Of a DNA stretch of 64,000 nucleotides, positions 32,465-41,266 are shown in pieces. The notes under the pieces were generated by a model. It was given only the letters and a program-made list of their open reading frames with translations, ran no database searches and was not told the DNA's origin. Numbering within the stretch: position 1 is the first letter of the stretch; each line of letters starts with the position of its first letter. Position numbers and translations under genes: made by a program. This DNA is from Candidatus Poribacteria bacterium. Lineage in GTDB: Bacteria; Poribacteria; WGA-4E; WGA-3G. The DNA is taken from positions 1 to 64,000 of the forward strand of contig JAPPBX010000082.1 in NCBI GenBank assembly GCA_026702755.1, given 5' to 3'.

Positions 32465-34333
32465 TTATTGTGTCGGAATCTGGTTCATATCCCACAGAAT
32501 AACTGTCCCGTTATTCCCGCTGGCAAGCGTTTGCCCATCAGGACTGAACGCGACAGCTTCAATCCAACCCGGGTACCCAGTGAAAGTCCCTATATGCTCG
32601 GCAGTGACAGTATTCCACAATTCGATTGTCTGCCAACTCGCGCTTGCAACTATTTGGCCATCGGGACTGAAGGCGATACCATAGACAACGCCCCTTGCTT
32701 TTACGATATTATGTAGCAAGTTCCCAGTGTGCACATCCCACAAACAGGGATCGCTACCACCACTCGCGAGCATCGTGCCATCTGGAGAAAATACGACGGC
32801 ATTAACGCTATCCGCGTGCAAGGTTGCTTTGATTTTACCCGTGGGCATATCCCACAACCGAATCACCTCTTCGTCAGTCGCCACGGCAAGCGTTCGTCCA
32901 TCAGGATTGAGCGCAATAGCTCTGACTCCGATGCCTGAATCGGAGTCTGTTATATTCCCAGTGATCGTTTGCAGGAGATGCCCGGTGTGGACATACCACA
33001 AACCGATTGTATTATCCCAACTTCCACTCACAAGGGACTTACCATCGGGTGTATAGACGATAGAACGCGCCCCTTTCGTATGGGCAGTGATGGTTTTGAG
33101 GAGTTCCTCGGTATGAACATCCCAAATACGGATTTTACCGTCCCGATTCCCACTCGCCAATGTCCGACCATCTGGAGAATAAGTCACTGAAAGAACTTCA
33201 TCTGTATGTCCAGTGAGAGTTTTCACGATTTGCCCACTCTGGACATCTCGTAGTACAATTGTGTTGTTGCCTCTACTAATTGCAAGTGTTTCGCCATCCG
33301 GTGAAAAAGCCAATGACCTCGCTCCAAACCTATGTACAGTAAAGGTTTTCAAGAGTTCTCCAGTGCCAATATTCCAAAATCGCAGCGTCCCGTCGTATCC
33401 ACTACTCACAACGGTTTCTCCATTCGGTGAATACATTACAGAATCAACGTCGCGTGTATGCCCCTTAAGGATTTTTAGGGTCTCACCGGTGCGAACATCC
33501 CACATACGGATTGTCTTATCCCTGCTTCCACTGATAAATGTTAATCCATCTCTTGAATAGATCATGGAATTGACAGGATCCGTATGCCCACTAAAGGTTT
33601 TCAGGAGTTTTCCGGTGTGAACATCCCAAATACGAATCTTGGCATCCCCTCCTCCACTTGCAAGCGTCTGACTATCAGGAGCATACACGATCCTATAGAT
33701 ACTACTTTCATGATCAGCGATAGTTGTCAGCAGTTCTCCAGTATTCACATCCGAAATACGAATCGTACTGTCCTTCCAACCAACGCATGCTAACGCCTTT
33801 CCATCATTTGAATACGCGACCCAGCGGATACTATCTGTGTGTCCCCAAAAGGCTTTTAGAAGTTCACCGGTGTTAACATCCCATAGCCGAACTGTGGTGT
33901 CCCGACTTCCACCAGCGAGTATCTCTCCAGTCGGACTGAACGCCAACGAATAGACTCTGTCCTCATGTCCCACAAGTACTTTATTGAGTTTGTTAGTTTG
34001 TAAATCCCATAAGACGACTTCACTATCAGTTGCAGCAGCAAGCGTCCTGCCATCGGGACTGAGAACCATGAGGTTCCACCTCAGTTTTGTCCCCAAGTCT
34101 GTGAATAGATCCAGCTCTTCACCTGTGTGTACATCATATATCCATAGACCGATTGCACTCTGAATAGCGATCCGGTCTCCATCCGGAAGGAACGCGAAAT
34201 CACCGATTCCACCTTTCTCAAAGCGAGCGATAGCCCCTTCGGGAAGATGCCATCGGGTGTAATCTTGTGCGAAACCGTTTGGCGAAAAAAGAATAGTAAT
34301 TAGAACAAAACTAAAAAATCGCGCTGTTCTCAT
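32465..34333 (-). CDS. Secreted WD40 beta-propeller protein
   Basis: This 622-aa protein has a signal peptide (MRTARFFSFVLITILFSPNG, cut after about residue 22) and about fourteen WD40 repeats. Repeats follow the pattern LAFSPTGEILAGGSRDTTVR then LWDVNTGELLKAFWGHTD. That many blades suggests two stacked seven-bladed propellers. The protein is exported and has no other domain. WD40 propellers are interaction platforms. The gene stands alone with the GTGCATCC motif and a repeat element upstream. Confidence 0.92.
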   Translation of the reverse strand: MRTARFFSFVLITILFSPNGFAQDYTRWHLPEGAIARFEKGGIGDFAFLPDGDRIAIQSAIGLWIYDVHTGEELDLFTDLGTKLRWNLMVLSPDGRTLAAATDSEVVLWDLQTNKLNKVLVGHEDRVYSLAFSPTGEILAGGSRDTTVRLWDVNTGELLKAFWGHTDSIRWVAYSNDGKALACVGWKDSTIRISDVNTGELLTTIADHESSIYRIVYAPDSQTLASGGGDAKIRIWDVHTGKLLKTFSGHTDPVNSMIYSRDGLTFISGSRDKTIRMWDVRTGETLKILKGHTRDVDSVMYSPNGETVVSSGYDGTLRFWNIGTGELLKTFTVHRFGARSLAFSPDGETLAISRGNNTIVLRDVQSGQIVKTLTGHTDEVLSVTYSPDGRTLASGNRDGKIRIWDVHTEELLKTITAHTKGARSIVYTPDGKSLVSGSWDNTIGLWYVHTGHLLQTITGNITDSDSGIGVRAIALNPDGRTLAVATDEEVIRLWDMPTGKIKATLHADSVNAVVFSPDGTMLASGGSDPCLWDVHTGNLLHNIVKARGVVYGIAFSPDGQIVASASWQTIELWNTVTAEHIGTFTGYPGWIEAVAFSPDGQTLASGNNGTVILWDMNQIPTQ

Positions 34334-34389
34334 ACCAATAATTCCTTAGTCCTATATCGTTTTCTTTGACGTGAGTTTGATAAATACTT

Positions 34390-34490
34390 AGGACAGACGC
34401 ATTTCCTCTTAAAGTCCCCCTGATAAGGGGGATTTAGGGGGTTAACTCCGTAAAAATCGCGACTTTTTTGTTGAATGTGCGTTTGTCTTG
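34390..34490. repeat. GGACTTACGCA-type element, inverted copy
   Basis: The element starts AGGACAGACGCATTT and ends AATGTGCGTTTGTCTT, diverged versions of the GGACTTACGCA ends. It holds AAAGTCCCCCTGATAAGGGG and GATTTAGGGGGTTAA, the reverse complement of the block at 12162, 4623 and 38906. Confidence 0.7.
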
Positions 34491-34566
34491 ACTTCTCGGA
34501 CTTTTTTCAAACTGGCGTTTTTCTTTAGGATTTATGCAGATATGCAATAAAGGGTTTCCTCTTACG

Positions 34567-34596
34567 TTATTTACACACTTTTGGATGCACTTTGCA
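34567..34596 (-). promoter_or_regulatory. GTGCATCC-type motif, site 3
   Basis: Minus-strand TGCAAAGTGCATCCAAAAGT then GTGTAAATAA, about 235 bases before the WD40 start. Confidence 0.4.
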
Positions 34597-34647
34597 GGTT
34601 GTGTAGAATTACCCGAAATTGAATCACGGAGACATCCGTTTAAAAAA

Positions 34648-34681
34648 TAGAGGACAGAGAAGTATCAATTCTCTGTCCTCT
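34648..34681 (-). terminator. Hairpin downstream of GNAT gene
   Basis: GAGGACAGAGAA pairs with TTCTCTGTCCTC around a short loop. It lies about 65 bases after the stop of the GNAT gene and probably ends the IF-1/RsgA/GNAT transcript. Confidence 0.55.
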
Positions 34682-34744
34682 TCTAAAGGGCGCGACACGT
34701 TAGGCAACGCGCCTATACATATCCAGTTGTTGTGATAAAAAAAA

Positions 34745-35575
34745 TTATTCCTCGGTCTCGAAAAACGCTTTGAGCGGTGTACTGAGCCGTGGGGCTACGG
34801 TCTGTTCATCTATCGACTTCTCGCCTTTCCATTCGGCATGTTCAATACCCATCATATAAGCCTGCTCTCCGGTGTCGGTGTAACTGAGGTATTGAAACCC
34901 AGCATTCTCAAAACAGATGAGTGCGGGTCCGTTGTCCGGGGATACTTGTAGGGTAATGTGTTCAGCCTCCAGCTCCTCAAAGGCGTAGCGGACGGCTTCA
35001 TGGAGTGCATCAGTGCCGTATCCGCGAGCACGATAATCGGGTCGAATGATGACGAATTCGAGGGTAACGGTGTTCGTATCGGCTCGGAGAAGGATAAATC
35101 CAATGAGAAGGCGTGTGTTATGAACTTCAATAGCGAGGGCGTGCATCTGCTCGTCTGCTACCCAACGGTGCCAATCTGAAACAAAGGTTTCAAAAGAGAC
35201 CTGTGATGTATAGAGAAGATTCCTGATGCCCGGTCGGTTTATCCATCCCCAAATTCGGCGCAGTTCATTTTTAGCGATCTGTCGGAGGAAAATGCCACCG
35301 CCGTGAAGACGTTCCAACTGATACAATTGACTCCGCAATCCTTCCAATTGTGCTGAGTGTGCACCGATTTGTGCACCCGCGGCGCGAACCATGCGTTGAT
35401 TCGGTTGATCCATGAATTTCGCTTGCTTCACACGGTTTTGGAAGTACCCCAGTTTCCGTTCACTTCTTTCAATAATGCGTAGTAAGTTCTGAATAGCATC
35501 CGCCCACTTTTGCGGGTTAGCGTCTGCGTCGTCGCGTGTTTCGCTCCGTTCTCTTCTTATCTGAGTTTCGTTCAT
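34745..35575 (-). CDS. GNAT-family N-acetyltransferase
   Basis: This 276-aa protein ends in a GNAT acetyltransferase domain (about 130-250) with the acetyl-CoA loop RPDYRARGYGTDAL and the following ITLQVSPDNGPALICFENAG. The first 100 residues form a charged, coiled-coil-like region (ERSERKLGYFQNRVKQAKF) with no known match. I place the start at 35575, where GGAGGGGAGAT precedes ATG; the longer frame from 35653 would overlap RsgA further. It still overlaps the RsgA end by 59 bases, so the genes are coupled. Substrate unknown. Confidence 0.82.
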   Translation of the reverse strand: MNETQIRRERSETRDDADANPQKWADAIQNLLRIIERSERKLGYFQNRVKQAKFMDQPNQRMVRAAGAQIGAHSAQLEGLRSQLYQLERLHGGGIFLRQIAKNELRRIWGWINRPGIRNLLYTSQVSFETFVSDWHRWVADEQMHALAIEVHNTRLLIGFILLRADTNTVTLEFVIIRPDYRARGYGTDALHEAVRYAFEELEAEHITLQVSPDNGPALICFENAGFQYLSYTDTGEQAYMMGIEHAEWKGEKSIDEQTVAPRLSTPLKAFFETEE

Positions 35576-36506
35576 ATCTCCCCTCCGTGAATCCAGAGAT
35601 CCGAAGGTAGCTTTCATATCGGAGTGGATTAATGTCGCCGGTTTCAACTGCACGTTTGACGGCGCACGATGGCTCGTGCTGATGCGTACACGCTGCGAAT
35701 TTACACTCCGGGATATAAGAACGCATCTCCGGAAAATGAATATCTAATCCTTGTTCATCATCAATTTCAAGCAAGCCAAGGGTACGGATGCCGGGTGTAT
35801 CTGCGACGAACCCACCGAATTCAAGTGGTAGGAGCATGACTTCCGTTGTCGTATGTCGCCCTTTGTGGATGCGCTCGTCTACTTCACCTATGCGCAATTG
35901 GAGTCCAGGCTGTAAGGCATTGAGCAGAGAGGACTTCCCGACCCCCGATGAACCTACAATCGCTGAAATTCTGTCTTTCATCACCTCCCGCAATTCTTCA
36001 ATACCAACTCCGGTTACAGTACTAGTATAAACCACTTTATAACTTAATTCTTCATATAAATTGAGTTCGCGTTGTACATTCTCGAATTTTGCCAAATCGA
36101 GTTTGTTAATACAGATAACGGGTTCCACGCCAGAAGCCTCTGCGGTAACAAGAAATCTGTCAAGCATTCGGAGTTTGAGGGTTGGGTGTCGTGCAGCGAA
36201 AATGATGAGCAGCATATCAAGGTTGGCGACGATAACCTGTCGCCAACCATCCATTCGGATACGTCCAAACTGGGTTTCACGCGGGAGACATTCCTCAATA
36301 TATCCACTGTCCGCTGTAGACGCTGCGGTAGAGATACGTACCCGATCACCAACAGCGACTAAATCGACGTACGGCATCTCTTTGGTCTCAGCGAGTCGCC
36401 GCTTTTCATCTTCAATAAGGTGGTGCCGTAAGGCACAGGTATAGCACTGTTTGCCAACCTGTACCTCATAAGTACCACCTCGTGCTTTTATGACAATGCC
36501 TTCCAT
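35517..36506 (-). CDS. rsgA: Ribosome small subunit GTPase RsgA
   Basis: RsgA (YjeQ) is a circularly permuted GTPase that checks late assembly of the 30S subunit. The G4 motif NKLD (134-137) comes before G1 GSSGVGKS (185-192) and G3 DTPG (236-239), the family order. An OB-fold occupies the N-terminus and a zinc-binding segment ECKFAACTHQHEPSCAVK the C-terminus. The very end is arginine rich (RRRRR). It is followed by the GNAT gene and preceded by IF-1, both ribosome-related or co-transcribed. Confidence 0.95.
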   Translation of the reverse strand: MEGIVIKARGGTYEVQVGKQCYTCALRHHLIEDEKRRLAETKEMPYVDLVAVGDRVRISTAASTADSGYIEECLPRETQFGRIRMDGWRQVIVANLDMLLIIFAARHPTLKLRMLDRFLVTAEASGVEPVICINKLDLAKFENVQRELNLYEELSYKVVYTSTVTGVGIEELREVMKDRISAIVGSSGVGKSSLLNALQPGLQLRIGEVDERIHKGRHTTTEVMLLPLEFGGFVADTPGIRTLGLLEIDDEQGLDIHFPEMRSYIPECKFAACTHQHEPSCAVKRAVETGDINPLRYESYLRISGFTEGRYERNSDKKRTERNTRRRRR

Positions 36507-36610
36507 ATTTAGATTTACCTGCGAAAGCGAGCGTTGTAGAATACGCTGCGTTCAGGGTGCACCGCGGCTTAAGGTAGATATCAAGGAAGTCTCCATGTAT
36601 CCGTGCCTAC

Positions 36611-36892
36611 CTAATTCCCTGGATTTCGCCAGATAATCCGTCCACGCGTCAGGTCATAAGGCGAAAGTTCGAGGGTGACTTGGTCGCCGGGAAGCACCCA
36701 GATTTTGTGTTGCATGAGTTTGCCAGCGAGATACGCCACAACTTTGTGGTCGTTCTCTTCTAACTTCACATGAAACAGATTACCGGGTAGGGATTCCAAA
36801 ACTACCCCTATTACACGGATAGCTGCGTCTTTAGTAGTTTCTCGTGCATTAGTAGATTCATCGGTTTGCGGGGTTACATTTTCATTTCTCAT
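36611..36892 (-). CDS. infA: Translation initiation factor IF-1
   Basis: This is IF-1, an S1/OB-fold protein that occupies the ribosomal A site during initiation. Recognised by VLESLPGNLFHVKLEE, KLMQHKIWVLPGDQVTLELS and PYDLTRGRIIWR. At 93 residues it has about 20 extra N-terminal residues, acidic and Thr-rich, compared with the usual 72. The extension may be real, as AAGGAG lies just before this ATG. It leads a minus-strand group with rsgA. A GTGCATCC-type motif lies about 30-60 bases upstream. Confidence 0.92.
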   Translation of the reverse strand: MRNENVTPQTDESTNARETTKDAAIRVIGVVLESLPGNLFHVKLEENDHKVVAYLAGKLMQHKIWVLPGDQVTLELSPYDLTRGRIIWRNPGN

Positions 36893-36922
36893 TTTCTATT
36901 TTCTCCTTTTTGTAATTGTTTG

Positions 36923-36954
36923 TTACTTTATACACTATATTGGATGCACTTTAT
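36923..36954 (-). promoter_or_regulatory. GTGCATCC-type motif, site 4
   Basis: Minus-strand AATAAAGTGCATCCAATATA then GTGTATAAAGTA, directly upstream of infA. TATAAA would be suitably placed as a -10 element, so the motif may be part of a promoter class. Confidence 0.5.
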
Positions 36955-36976
36955 TAACGAATTGTTCGGAAAAAAG

Positions 36977-37005
36977 TTGACATGAAGCCTCAAAAGTTGT
37001 AAAAT
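36977..37005 (+). promoter_or_regulatory. Promoter for PhyH gene at 37064
   Basis: TTGACA (36977-36982), 17-base spacer, TAAAAT (37000-37005). The start codon is about 52 bases downstream with AAGGAG ahead of it. Confidence 0.7.
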
Positions 37006-37063
37006 GCACAAATAGGAAATTAGATGTTGCGCTTCGCTATACATATAATAAGGAGAAAAAAGA

Positions 37064-37867
37064 ATGAGCCAAGCCTTACCTCTTGTAAGTTATCCTGACC
37101 TTGAAAGCCAAGTCAAGGCGATGGAGGAAGACGGATATGCTTATCTACCAAAGGTTATCGAGGGCGAACAACTCACGGAACTTCGTGCTGCGATGGATCG
37201 GTTAACAGCATTCCCTGAAAGTTTTGATCGGCACGGCACGCCAGAGAATGGAAATGGTTTCCTTAACAAACACATCAACAACGCCTTCAACCGCGACACC
37301 GTTTTTTTACAATACCTTGATCTGTCTCCAGTTATTGAATTGGCAGAGGCAGTGCACGGCGAAGATTGCCACGTCATCGGTATGACGGCATGGGTAACGG
37401 GACCTGGTCGTCCCGATCAAGGGTTACACATAGATTGGTTGCCGATCCCACTGCCAGCGGATCTTCTCGAAGATCCACGTGTTAAGGTGCCAATTTTCAT
37501 CTCAACGGCGCACTACTACTTGGATGACCTCTACGAAGACCTCGGTCCAACAAAATTCGTTCCGGGTAGCCATCTTTCCGGACGGCGACCCGACGGCGAG
37601 ACAGAATGGAAGGGTGCATCAGAAAAGAGTATTCTCTGCAACGCCGGTGATGTGGTGCTCTTCCGAAGCGAAGTCTGGCACCGCGGCACAGCGAACCGTA
37701 GTGACCAGACCCGTTATCTCTTACAAGTGCACTACGCGCAGCGGATGATAACGCAGAAATTCCCACCCTATCTGAACCGGTTTCAGTTCAATGAGGAAAT
37801 TTTGGAGCAAGCAACGGAACGGCAACAGCGTTTAATGGGCAATCACCGCCCTGGTGCCTACGATTGA
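37064..37867 (+). CDS. PhyH-family oxygenase, canonical HxD
   Basis: This 267-aa Fe(II)/2-oxoglutarate oxygenase of the PhyH family has the full metal triad: His122-Ile-Asp124 in GLHIDWLP and His206 in EVWHRGTANR, with Arg217 for 2-oxoglutarate. TKFVPGSHLSGRRP is the family loop. It is only distantly similar to the three copies at 5661-8186, which have HxG in place of HxD. Substrate unknown. It is followed after 50 bases by an EamA transporter on the same strand. Confidence 0.9.
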   Translation: MSQALPLVSYPDLESQVKAMEEDGYAYLPKVIEGEQLTELRAAMDRLTAFPESFDRHGTPENGNGFLNKHINNAFNRDTVFLQYLDLSPVIELAEAVHGEDCHVIGMTAWVTGPGRPDQGLHIDWLPIPLPADLLEDPRVKVPIFISTAHYYLDDLYEDLGPTKFVPGSHLSGRRPDGETEWKGASEKSILCNAGDVVLFRSEVWHRGTANRSDQTRYLLQVHYAQRMITQKFPPYLNRFQFNEEILEQATERQQRLMGNHRPGAYD

Positions 37868-37917
37868 TCCTAAATTTTTCAGAGAACAATGACCTCCATT
37901 GAGGATAACAGCCTCCT

Positions 37918-38838
37918 TTGAACAGAAAAGAGACCATCGGGACATTGCCACGACCAAACGTCATCAGCGAGGAGCCGCACGGGAAAATTATCGCCCTGAG
38001 TTTGCTCCTCGCGTTTCTTTGGGGTGGGAACTCACCTTCCATAAAAATCGGCTTGCAAGATTTTCCACCGATGGCGTTGGCGTTTCTCCGTTTTGTGATT
38101 GGGCTTATTGTGATCGGAGGCTGGTCGCTCTATCGCGGGGTCTCGCTCTCCTTGCGCAAGGGTGAACTCGCTCGATTGGTTCTGCTCACAACAATTTTCA
38201 TACTCCAAATTATCTGCTTGAACACCGGAACCTTACTCACGACTGCTTCCCGCTCCACTATTTTTATCAACGTCTATCCGTTTTTCACGGCACTCTTTGC
38301 GCATCTTTGGATTCCTGGTGAACGCCTCTCTATTACAAAGACATTAGGGATTATTGTCGCTTTTAGTGGCGTTTTCATAACAGTTGCCCCGCACCTCGGT
38401 GAAGGTGAAACGGATGTTCTCGGCGACCTTCTCGTCCTCATCAGTGGTGGTTTCTTGGGGCTGCGCGTCGTCGTGACAAAACTACTCGTCCAAGCAATAC
38501 ACCCGTACCGACTTCTCGTCTGGTATTTAAGTTTGAGTCTCCCCTGTTACGCCGCAATGAGTTTGCTACTGGAACGCGGCGACCCGATGCAGCTAACGCT
38601 TTCAAGTGCTGCTGCACTCCTTTATCAAGGCGGTGTTATCGCTGGCTACTGTTTCTTGGCGTGGACTTCAATACTTGAGAGATACAGTGCAAGCAAATTG
38701 GTTGTGCTTTTTTTCGCAACGCCACTGTCGGGTGTCGTGTTTAGCTACCTGGTCTTGGGAGACGAACTGACGCTCAGTCTATTGGCGGGTGCTGTTCTCG
38801 TGGCAGCTGGGATCTATCTTGTAAATATGCGGCGTTGA
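37918..38838 (+). CDS. EamA/DMT-family transporter
   Basis: This 306-aa drug/metabolite transporter has ten predicted membrane spans arranged as two EamA repeats. FLWGGNSPSIKIGL begins the first, and the second ends with SYLVLGDELTLSLLAGAVLV then AAGIYLVNMRR. The start is TTG at 37918, and residues 1-22 are polar before the first span. The substrate is unknown; many members export amino acids or metabolites, and co-transcription with the PhyH gene hints at export of its product. A degenerate copy of the last 70 bases and downstream sequence occurs at 45763-45888. Confidence 0.88.
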   Translation: MNRKETIGTLPRPNVISEEPHGKIIALSLLLAFLWGGNSPSIKIGLQDFPPMALAFLRFVIGLIVIGGWSLYRGVSLSLRKGELARLVLLTTIFILQIICLNTGTLLTTASRSTIFINVYPFFTALFAHLWIPGERLSITKTLGIIVAFSGVFITVAPHLGEGETDVLGDLLVLISGGFLGLRVVVTKLLVQAIHPYRLLVWYLSLSLPCYAAMSLLLERGDPMQLTLSSAAALLYQGGVIAGYCFLAWTSILERYSASKLVVLFFATPLSGVVFSYLVLGDELTLSLLAGAVLVAAGIYLVNMRR

Positions 38839-38905
38839 TGCGATTAAAATCTCTTTTGGCAAGATAGATATGGTTCCTCACGATGGATTGAGAATTTTCT
38901 ATTTT

Positions 38906-38960
38906 TAACCCCCTAAATCCCCCTTATCAGGGGGACTTTAAGAGGAAATGCGTAGGTCCT
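38906..38960. repeat. C5/G5 hairpin repeat, partial copy
   Basis: TTAACCCCCTAAATCCCCCT to GAAATGCGTAGGTCCT, as at 4623 and 12162. It touches the stop of the LRR-dockerin gene at 38962 and could act as a two-way terminator. Confidence 0.7.
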
Positions 38961-38961
38961 A

Positions 38962-41217
38962 TTAGTTATTAAAAGCATTTGCGACCGCGACTAAGTCAAG
39001 AATGTTTACTATGCCATCGCCATTGATATCTGGATCGGTTTTGCCAAATGCGTTTGCAACGGCGACGAGATCAAGGATGTTCACTGTGCCATCGCCGTTG
39101 ACATCTGTCGGGTTACGAATCTCGGCGACTTTGAGATAAATCTCACCATCAAGATCGGGAATGGTGTGCCAGCGTTTATCCTCCACACTGCTTGCTACAC
39201 CACTGACTTTTTCTGGGAGTTGTATCATCTGTTCTTTACCAGATCGGTTGTAGACTGCCCAGCCGTTGGTGAACTCACGGATGAATAAGCCTTCAATAGA
39301 GACACCTTGTGGTGTTTTATACAATGCCGCTTTCTCGCCGATGGGTCTTCCAAGGTCGGCATCCCAAAAATCATACCAGATATGTCCATGATGGAGTGCT
39401 TTTGGATCAACAGACCGCGTGCCATCGGTATACAGGACATAGCCATCAGAGAGTGTCAGACTCATCGTCGTAAACACACGCATCAAAGGTTTATTGTTGG
39501 GTCCGTTTGGCGGTTCTGTTCCGATGCCTTCACCCTCTAAACAGGTAAGCTGTGGGGCTTGGAGCTGTTTCCCCGCCCATAGAAGTGTGTCCTCAATCTC
39601 AATGAGGCCTTCGCGGGTATAACTGCCGTTCGGGTCATGTCCGGTTTCCATGAAGATACCGTTAAGATACTCGACAAAAGGTATGGGTTTCGCCCGATTC
39701 ACATTCACTATAATCAGAAAATCGTCTCGCACACGCTCACGAATACTCCGGAAAATACGGATATAGGCATCAATAACCTGTTGATCGGTGATCTCAGGGT
39801 AAAAACCACGACCGTGAAATCCAGTGCCGTCCCCCACACCATCTACAAAAAGACCATCGTACAATCCACAGGCGGCAATGCTTACAACCTTCTCTATACA
39901 CAGGTCCTGAAATTCAAGGTTCAAGAAATTCCCTACCCATTCTCCCCCGTGATATGGATGAACCATAAGATTACCGTCAGGATCACGGAGCCAAAAATCC
40001 GAATCTATTGGAAACGAATCAGGTGCCCACCACTTGAAATTCAGCCCCATCAGCGAAATCAGGTTTGGATTCTGTTCAAGGCGGTCTTCATGCATCGCTA
40101 TGGCAGCTTCCAAGTCGCCTACCAAACGGGTTGACAATCCGCCCGTCGGTTCTGATTTTGATAAGTGCCAGTGCAGATGGCGGTAACTACCCTTCCATAC
40201 AAGATCGTGTTTCGTCAGACGCTCCTCATAAAGCCCAGGAGTGTTCCATAAAACGTCCCATCCAAATTTTTTGTATTCTTCAACGGATTCAAAAAGATTC
40301 ACAGCAAATGGATCGAAAATAGAGGGATAGTCTCTGCCCTGAATGCGATCTGTCACATCAGGTAAAATCGTATTGACTCTACAGAACTCATCATACACAA
40401 AGGTCGTCAAATTCAGATTTGTGAGCATGCTTATATCCGATGCCCAATTCCTATGAATCCGTAACGTCCGCAATGCCGTCAGTCCTGCCAGTGGGCTGAA
40501 GTCCGAAATCTGATTATTCGAGAGTACCAAGATACGAAGTTTCTTCAGTTCCGCAAGCGGAGACACATCATAAATTTTACATCGAGCAATCTCCAATGCT
40601 TCTAAATTCGTGAGATTTGAAAGTGGTCGTAAATCACTGAGCGGATTATTTCTCAAGTTTATATCTCTCAGGGCTGTCAGTGCAGAAAGGGGTGATAAAT
40701 CTGAGATATCGTTTTCCGGTAAATCCAACTTTGTGAGAGTTGTCAGCGCGGAGAGTGGCGATAAATCTGAGATTGTGTTGCCCCCTAAATCCAGATTTAC
40801 AAGGGCTGTCAGAGAAGCTAATGGCGATAAGTCTGAATCTGATATGTTGGTAGCACCTATACCCAGGTGCGTCAACTGTATTAGACCCCGAAGTGGATTT
40901 ATGTCCTTTATGGGATTACCAGTTAAATCAAGCTCCATTAGGTTTACCGCAAATTCTAAGCCTTGGATATTTGCAATGCCTTTTTCTATGGCATGCAATC
41001 GAGTTATTTGTTTAATATTGTCTTTTGTCAACGGAACACCCGGTAGAAGTCCAAGATCACCGCGAACAGCAACACGCAGTGCCGGGTCCGGCATCCATGC
41101 TGCGGCAGGATCCGTTTGCTCCGTTATCCATGTTTCGGGTGCCTCTTCTGCGAAACTCGCAATGCATACCAACACTAAACAGAGGGAGAAGATTTTATGA
41201 AGACATTGTTTTTTCAC
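38962..41217 (-). CDS. Secreted LRR + glycosidase-like + dockerin protein
   Basis: This 751-aa protein has a signal peptide (1-23), leucine-rich repeats of the LSPLSALTALRDINLRNNPL type (about 85-270), a TIM-barrel-like domain related to putative glycosyl hydrolases (about 315-650) and a C-terminal pair of dockerin-like calcium repeats DVNGDGTVNILDLVAVANAF and DINGDGIVNILDLVAVANAF. Two acidic residues shared with the gene at 41267 are candidate catalytic residues: Asp459 in GLFVDG and Glu524 in IFMETG. GTG start with AAGGAG ahead. A surface or secreted polysaccharide-active role is likely. No cohesin is visible in the window. Confidence 0.82.
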   Translation of the reverse strand: MKKQCLHKIFSLCLVLVCIASFAEEAPETWITEQTDPAAAWMPDPALRVAVRGDLGLLPGVPLTKDNIKQITRLHAIEKGIANIQGLEFAVNLMELDLTGNPIKDINPLRGLIQLTHLGIGATNISDSDLSPLASLTALVNLDLGGNTISDLSPLSALTTLTKLDLPENDISDLSPLSALTALRDINLRNNPLSDLRPLSNLTNLEALEIARCKIYDVSPLAELKKLRILVLSNNQISDFSPLAGLTALRTLRIHRNWASDISMLTNLNLTTFVYDEFCRVNTILPDVTDRIQGRDYPSIFDPFAVNLFESVEEYKKFGWDVLWNTPGLYEERLTKHDLVWKGSYRHLHWHLSKSEPTGGLSTRLVGDLEAAIAMHEDRLEQNPNLISLMGLNFKWWAPDSFPIDSDFWLRDPDGNLMVHPYHGGEWVGNFLNLEFQDLCIEKVVSIAACGLYDGLFVDGVGDGTGFHGRGFYPEITDQQVIDAYIRIFRSIRERVRDDFLIIVNVNRAKPIPFVEYLNGIFMETGHDPNGSYTREGLIEIEDTLLWAGKQLQAPQLTCLEGEGIGTEPPNGPNNKPLMRVFTTMSLTLSDGYVLYTDGTRSVDPKALHHGHIWYDFWDADLGRPIGEKAALYKTPQGVSIEGLFIREFTNGWAVYNRSGKEQMIQLPEKVSGVASSVEDKRWHTIPDLDGEIYLKVAEIRNPTDVNGDGTVNILDLVAVANAFGKTDPDINGDGIVNILDLVAVANAFNN

Positions 41218-41266
41218 CAGTTAACTCCTTATGAAAGGTTCTAAGTTGAATTTATTTTAGCGTTTC

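Larger units (their letters stand above)
34334..34744. other. Intergenic region between WD40 and GNAT genes
   Basis: This 411-base stretch contains an inverted copy of the GGACTTACGCA element (34390-34490), GTGCATCC motif site 3 (34567-34596) and the hairpin after the GNAT gene (34648-34681). No gene seen. Confidence 0.5.

Noticed and set aside
39637-40134. A 165-codon plus-strand frame
   Set aside because: It is antisense to the glycosidase-like domain and shows no known domain.
40610-41200. A 196-codon plus-strand frame
   Set aside because: It is antisense to the leucine-rich repeats of the dockerin gene; its length comes from the repeated codon pattern.
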